NCBI GenBank assembly: GCA_937129505.1
Contig: CAKZNJ010000369.1
Coordinates: 1-8,807 of the forward strand
DNA length: 8,807 bases
Direction: 5' to 3'
DNA from: an uncultured Anaerolineae bacterium
Lineage (GTDB): Bacteria; Chloroflexota; Anaerolineae; Anaerolineales; UBA4823
The notes under the pieces were generated by a model. That model was not told the DNA's origin. It ran no database searches and saw only the letters and a program-made list of their open reading frames with translations. Position numbers and translations under genes: made by a program. This document shows positions 5,851 through 8,807 of the stretch, piece after piece; the stretch's first letter is position 1; each line of letters opens with the position of its first letter.

Positions 5851-7752
5851 ATGCCCGTGATAAAGATTGGTGATCGGTTGGTCGGAGACGGTCAGCCCAC
5901 CTATATCATCGCCGAAATTGGCGTCAACCATAACGGCATCCTCGCTCTAGCTCTTAAGTTGATCGACATCGCCGCCGAGGCAGGAGCTGATGCGGTCAAA
6001 TTCCAAAAGCGCAATCTCGAAAAACTGTACGCTAAAAAGTATCTTGAAAATGCCAATGCGGGTGAGAAAACCCTGCGCTACCTACTGCCCATCTTGCAAC
6101 AAGTCGAATTGCCAGAGCACGACTTTTACACCATTGTCGAACACTGCCAAAAGCGCAATATCACCTTCCTCTGCTCAGCGTTCGATCCCGAAAGCGCAGA
6201 CTTTTTGGAGACATTGGGCGTGCCGGCTTATAAGGTAGCTTCGGCAGATCTGACCAATCTCCCTCTGTTAGACCACCTTGCCGCAAAAGGCAAGCCCTTG
6301 ATCCTCTCCACCGGGATGTCGCGCATGGAAGAAGTCGAGTTTACCGTAAACTTCCTCAAACAGCGCAATGTGGAATTTGCTTTGCTCCACTGCAACAGCA
6401 CGTATCCGGCAGCCTTCGAGGATATCAACCTGCTCTTCATGAATCAATTGCGGCGCTTTGGTGTGCCGGTAGGCTATTCCGGGCATGAACGCGGGATTGC
6501 TGTCTCGACAGTGGCTTCAGCGCTCGGCGCCACGATTATCGAACGCCATTTGACCCTCGATCGTACGATGGAAGGTCCTGACCACGCTGCCAGTCTTGAG
6601 CCGCAAGGATTTAAGAAGATGGTGCGCGATATCCGTCAGGTGGCGCTTGCCCTCGGCACTGGAGAAGAGAAATTCTTCTCGCGAGGTGAAATCCTGAACC
6701 GCGAAGTCTTGGGCAAGAGCTTGGTCGCTGCCAAACGGATCGAAATTGGTGAGACCATCACGCGTGACAATATTACCGTCAAAGGGCCGGCGCTCGGTTT
6801 ATCCCCCCAACATTACGAACAACTCCTCGGCCGGGTGGCAGAGCGAGTGATCGAGGAGGATGAACCTTTCTTAGAACGCGATCTAGGGATCAAGATCGAA
6901 TTGGATGCCACCCATACGCTGCCCATGGACTACGGCTTCACCGTTCGCTTTCGCGACTCGCACGAGTTGTTGGCATACCAACCGCGCATGTTGGAATATC
7001 ACTTCACCGATCAGGACTTGGAAGAACATTATCCCGGCGGGGATTATGACCTAAAGTTGGTTGTGCATGCCCCCGAATTCTGGGATCGCACCCTCGTTGA
7101 TTTATGCGCTAGGGATGAGTGGCAACGCAAGGGTTCGGTCGAATTAGTCCAAAAAACTATCCGCTTGACACGGGAAATGGCGCCTCATTTCCAGGGCACA
7201 CCGAAAGTCGTCGTCCACCCCGGTGCCATGAGCCTTGATCATCCCATCCGAGATAAGCAGGCGCTCTATGACAACCTGCGCCGCTCTCTAGACGAAATCG
7301 ATGCCGAGGGGGTAGAGTTACTCCTTGAAAATTTACCTCCCCACCCGTGGTATTTTGGCGGACAATGGCTGACCAACGCCTTCATGGACGCCTTTGAAAT
7401 TCGCGATTTCATCGCCCCGTTGGGATTGAAGATGTGCTTCGACACCTCCCATTCCAAACTGTACTGTAATTGGGCACACGTAGATTTCTTCGAACAAGTG
7501 CGGGTTCTGCTGCCGTATATTGGGCATTTGCACCTGTCGGATGCCTCAGGGTTGGATGGCGAGGGCTTACAGATTGGCGAAGGCACCATCGATTGGGTAC
7601 ATTTCTTTCAAGTCATCGGCGATTACCACGGCACCATGATCCCGGAGATCTGGCGCGGTCACCAGCGCCAAGGGGAAGGCTTTCTGATCGCTATTCAACG
7701 CCTCTCCGAGGCATATTTCAAAGCCCGCCAATTGGTTGGCGAGAAAGCCTAA
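5851..7752 (+). CDS. neuB: NeuB-type nonulosonic acid synthase fused to a C-terminal sugar isomerase/epimerase TIM barrel
   Basis: This is a 633-residue, two-enzyme protein. Residues about 1-285 are a NeuB synthase, which condenses phosphoenolpyruvate with a hexosamine-type aldose. Motifs: AEIGVNHNG (21-29, with E22), ADAVKFQ (46-52), KVASADL (128-134), LSTGMS (152-157), HCNSTYPA (180-187), GYSGHERG (208-215) and ERHLTLDR (231-238, with H233). Residues about 288-347 are the SAF domain. Its usual KRPG is here KGPA at 311-314, lacking the arginine that in meningococcal NeuB (R314) contacts the N-acetyl group of the substrate. Residues about 365-633 form a second TIM barrel of the sugar-phosphate isomerase/epimerase (AP endonuclease 2-like) type, with candidate metal ligands H406, H456, E493, D531, H534, H559/H561 and E599. 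Standalone NeuB proteins are about 350 residues, so the extra domain is large and complete. The start has AGGAGA five bases upstream. The barrel may make or remodel the sugar that the synthase uses; this is inference. Confidence 0.94.
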   Translation: MPVIKIGDRLVGDGQPTYIIAEIGVNHNGILALALKLIDIAAEAGADAVKFQKRNLEKLYAKKYLENANAGEKTLRYLLPILQQVELPEHDFYTIVEHCQKRNITFLCSAFDPESADFLETLGVPAYKVASADLTNLPLLDHLAAKGKPLILSTGMSRMEEVEFTVNFLKQRNVEFALLHCNSTYPAAFEDINLLFMNQLRRFGVPVGYSGHERGIAVSTVASALGATIIERHLTLDRTMEGPDHAASLEPQGFKKMVRDIRQVALALGTGEEKFFSRGEILNREVLGKSLVAAKRIEIGETITRDNITVKGPALGLSPQHYEQLLGRVAERVIEEDEPFLERDLGIKIELDATHTLPMDYGFTVRFRDSHELLAYQPRMLEYHFTDQDLEEHYPGGDYDLKLVVHAPEFWDRTLVDLCARDEWQRKGSVELVQKTIRLTREMAPHFQGTPKVVVHPGAMSLDHPIRDKQALYDNLRRSLDEIDAEGVELLLENLPPHPWYFGGQWLTNAFMDAFEIRDFIAPLGLKMCFDTSHSKLYCNWAHVDFFEQVRVLLPYIGHLHLSDASGLDGEGLQIGEGTIDWVHFFQVIGDYHGTMIPEIWRGHQRQGEGFLIAIQRLSEAYFKARQLVGEKA

Positions 7753-7793
7753 CGTGATATGGGAAAAACGGTGCTGACGGTGATTTTTGGCGG

Positions 7794-8807
7794 ATGGGAC
7801 AATCGCCACCTCTTTTTGCGACACCATCCCGTAAAACAGCAATTCCCCTCCTTATCTTTATCCTCGGCTGGAGTTGTATCGGACTATCCCTCGCCTATTG
7901 GGGCTGGACACCTACTTGGAAGTCCTTTTACGTCCCTCCAATGTCGCCTGTCTTTGCAGATACGAGAACTGTCCAGGGTGCGTTGGTTAGCATCGAACAG
8001 GGCTACAACCCCCAAATCGAAAATCCCGGCGACCCTTGGCAACGGCCGATGAATTATCCCCTGATTTGGGTCAACATTGCGAGGTTCTTTCAACTAGAGA
8101 ATGAAACAAACTTTTTGTTATTCGTAGTTTCGTACGTTATTGCATACGTAGTCGGCTGTCTAATCCTACTTTGGATGTTTCCCTCGTTCTATATGTTGTT
8201 GGCTATGTTTTCAGGCGCATTGTTGCTTTCTGTAGAACGAGGGAATAATGACCTCTTGGTATTCGTCCTGATGCTTGCTGGGGTCCTCATATCCAGAGTC
8301 CCTCACAGATTATACGCTAGAGTACCGCTGTTTTTATCGGCAGCCGCTCTCAAGATATATCCTGCCTATGCATTTCTCAGTTTAATCAAAAAAAACAGCG
8401 CTATTCGTTGTCTCAATGCTGATGACTACTGCCTATATAGCATGGAAAGGGATCATATAACGATTATTCAACAGGGGAACACGGCTAGGGGAGCGGTTTC
8501 ATACGGATTGGCAAATGCTTACCAAGGAATATCTAAAAGTGCCCCTGCCAGCGGCCTGGACTTCGTCTTCATGGTTCTAGCAGTTCTCGCATCGGTAGGT
8601 CTCCTAATATTCTTGCTGAGGAATTTACGGTTGTCTGAAACAGAGCAGTTTTCTTATCAAGGTGAGTTGATGCTGACTGGAGCAAGTATCTATGCATTCA
8701 CTTACATGACCGCCCTTAATTATGGTGCAATTCATCGCGACCGTATGGATGCAATTCATCGCGACCGTATGGATGCAATTCATCGCGACCGTATGGATGC
8801 AATTCAT
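7794..8807 (+). CDS. GT87/DUF2029-like multi-pass membrane protein, possible glycosyltransferase (3' end outside window, internal frame disturbance)
   Basis: The frame is open from ATG 7794 to the right edge (338 codons), 41 bases after the NeuB fusion. Membrane helices are seen at about residues 16-38, 107-129, 131-147, 153-166, 177-196 and 257-275, with another near 293-307. Between helices 1 and 2 is a soluble loop with an acidic residue (D56) and NYPLIW (87-92). ERGNND at 148-153 and LKIYP at 186-190 recall the GT87/DUF2029 group, which includes polyprenol-phosphate-mannose-dependent mannosyltransferases, so lipid-linked sugar transfer at the membrane is plausible. Residues about 201-222 are polar where a helix is expected, and that helix is present in another frame (8395-8457). 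The end dissolves into a tandem repeat. The base composition is more AT-rich than the sugar genes. The start is uncertain: GGTGAT at 7779-7784 is a modest site. Function is not proven by sequence. Confidence 0.75.
   Translation, partial: MGQSPPLFATPSRKTAIPLLIFILGWSCIGLSLAYWGWTPTWKSFYVPPMSPVFADTRTVQGALVSIEQGYNPQIENPGDPWQRPMNYPLIWVNIARFFQLENETNFLLFVVSYVIAYVVGCLILLWMFPSFYMLLAMFSGALLLSVERGNNDLLVFVLMLAGVLISRVPHRLYARVPLFLSAAALKIYPAYAFLSLIKKNSAIRCLNADDYCLYSMERDHITIIQQGNTARGAVSYGLANAYQGISKSAPASGLDFVFMVLAVLASVGLLIFLLRNLRLSETEQFSYQGELMLTGASIYAFTYMTALNYGAIHRDRMDAIHRDRMDAIHRDRMDAIH
8388..8460 (+). other. Frame-swapped segment beginning at an A8 run inside the membrane protein gene
   Basis: From the A8 run (8388-8395) the main frame encodes a polar stretch (RCLNADDYCLYSMERDHI), while the frame one base later encodes a textbook membrane helix (TALFVVSMLMTTAYIAW) that ends at a TAA at 8458-8460. 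After about 8460 the main frame again looks right (GAVSYG, then a helix at 8562-8618). One extra A in the run plus one lost base near 8455-8465 would restore a continuous helix. It may be two sequencing or assembly errors, or two compensating natural indels. Confidence 0.55.
8721..8807. repeat. 24-bp tandem repeat at the window edge
   Basis: The unit TATGGATGCAATTCATCGCGACCG (here split as TATGGATGCAAT and TCATCGCGACCG) runs at 8744-8767 and 8768-8791, with a partial copy at 8792-8807 and a first copy at 8721-8743 lacking one A. Apart from that base the copies are identical. The unit is a multiple of three, so the reading frame of the membrane protein continues through it as repeats of AIHRDRMD. 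It resembles short interspersed repeats of the GGTGCGATTCATCGCACC hairpin kind, in degenerate form; that comparison is from memory. The sequence stops inside it, as contigs often do in repeats. Confidence 0.9.

Noticed and set aside
8721..8807. Repeats at the edge as a CRISPR array
   Set aside because: The 24-bp copies are directly adjacent with no unique spacers between them, and no cas gene is nearby.

Overview
The window looks like a bacterial surface-glycan locus. It reads almost entirely on the + strand and encodes enzymes for a nonulosonic-acid (sialic/legionaminic-like) sugar, plus an activated-sulfate (PAPS) synthase. GC is moderate. Genes are tightly packed with good Shine-Dalgarno sites. 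The mix of a fused ATP sulfurylase/APS kinase, sialic-type sugar enzymes and a GT87-like membrane protein would fit an environmental bacterium such as a member of the Chloroflexota (Anaerolineae). That is a weak guess from general flavour; no rRNA or other marker is present.

Region 1 (1-3633) is one run of overlapping or closely spaced genes: the tail of an unidentified protein, a NeuA-type CMP-sugar synthetase, a D-2-hydroxyacid dehydrogenase, and a fused ATP sulfurylase-APS kinase that makes PAPS. A 246-bp gap with a perfect 9-bp hairpin follows. Region 2 (3880-5531) holds a PtmA-like short-chain dehydrogenase and a second, divergent NeuA-type cytidylyltransferase. The pair recalls ptmA-ptmB of Campylobacter flagellin glycosylation. 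A 319-bp gap with a convincing rho-independent terminator follows. Region 3 (5851-7752) is a 633-residue fusion of a NeuB-type synthase (with SAF domain) to a C-terminal TIM barrel of the sugar-phosphate isomerase/epimerase (AP endonuclease 2-like) type. Region 4 (7794-8807) is a GT87/DUF2029-like multi-pass membrane protein. It has a short segment whose membrane helix lies in another frame, and it runs into a 24-bp tandem repeat at the window edge.

A working model (inference): the TIM barrel prepares or modifies a sugar precursor, NeuB condenses it with phosphoenolpyruvate, the SDR and/or the 2-hydroxyacid dehydrogenase adjust oxidation state, and the two cytidylyltransferases activate two different acidic sugars. 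The membrane protein may transfer sugars, and PAPS may feed a sulfotransferase encoded outside the window. The most notable points are the NeuB-TIM fusion, loss of the usual SAF-domain arginine in it, two unlike NeuA enzymes in one locus, and PAPS synthase embedded among sugar genes. No sugar aminotransferase, NeuC-like hydrolysing epimerase, phosphatase or sulfotransferase is visible, so the pathway is incomplete here.
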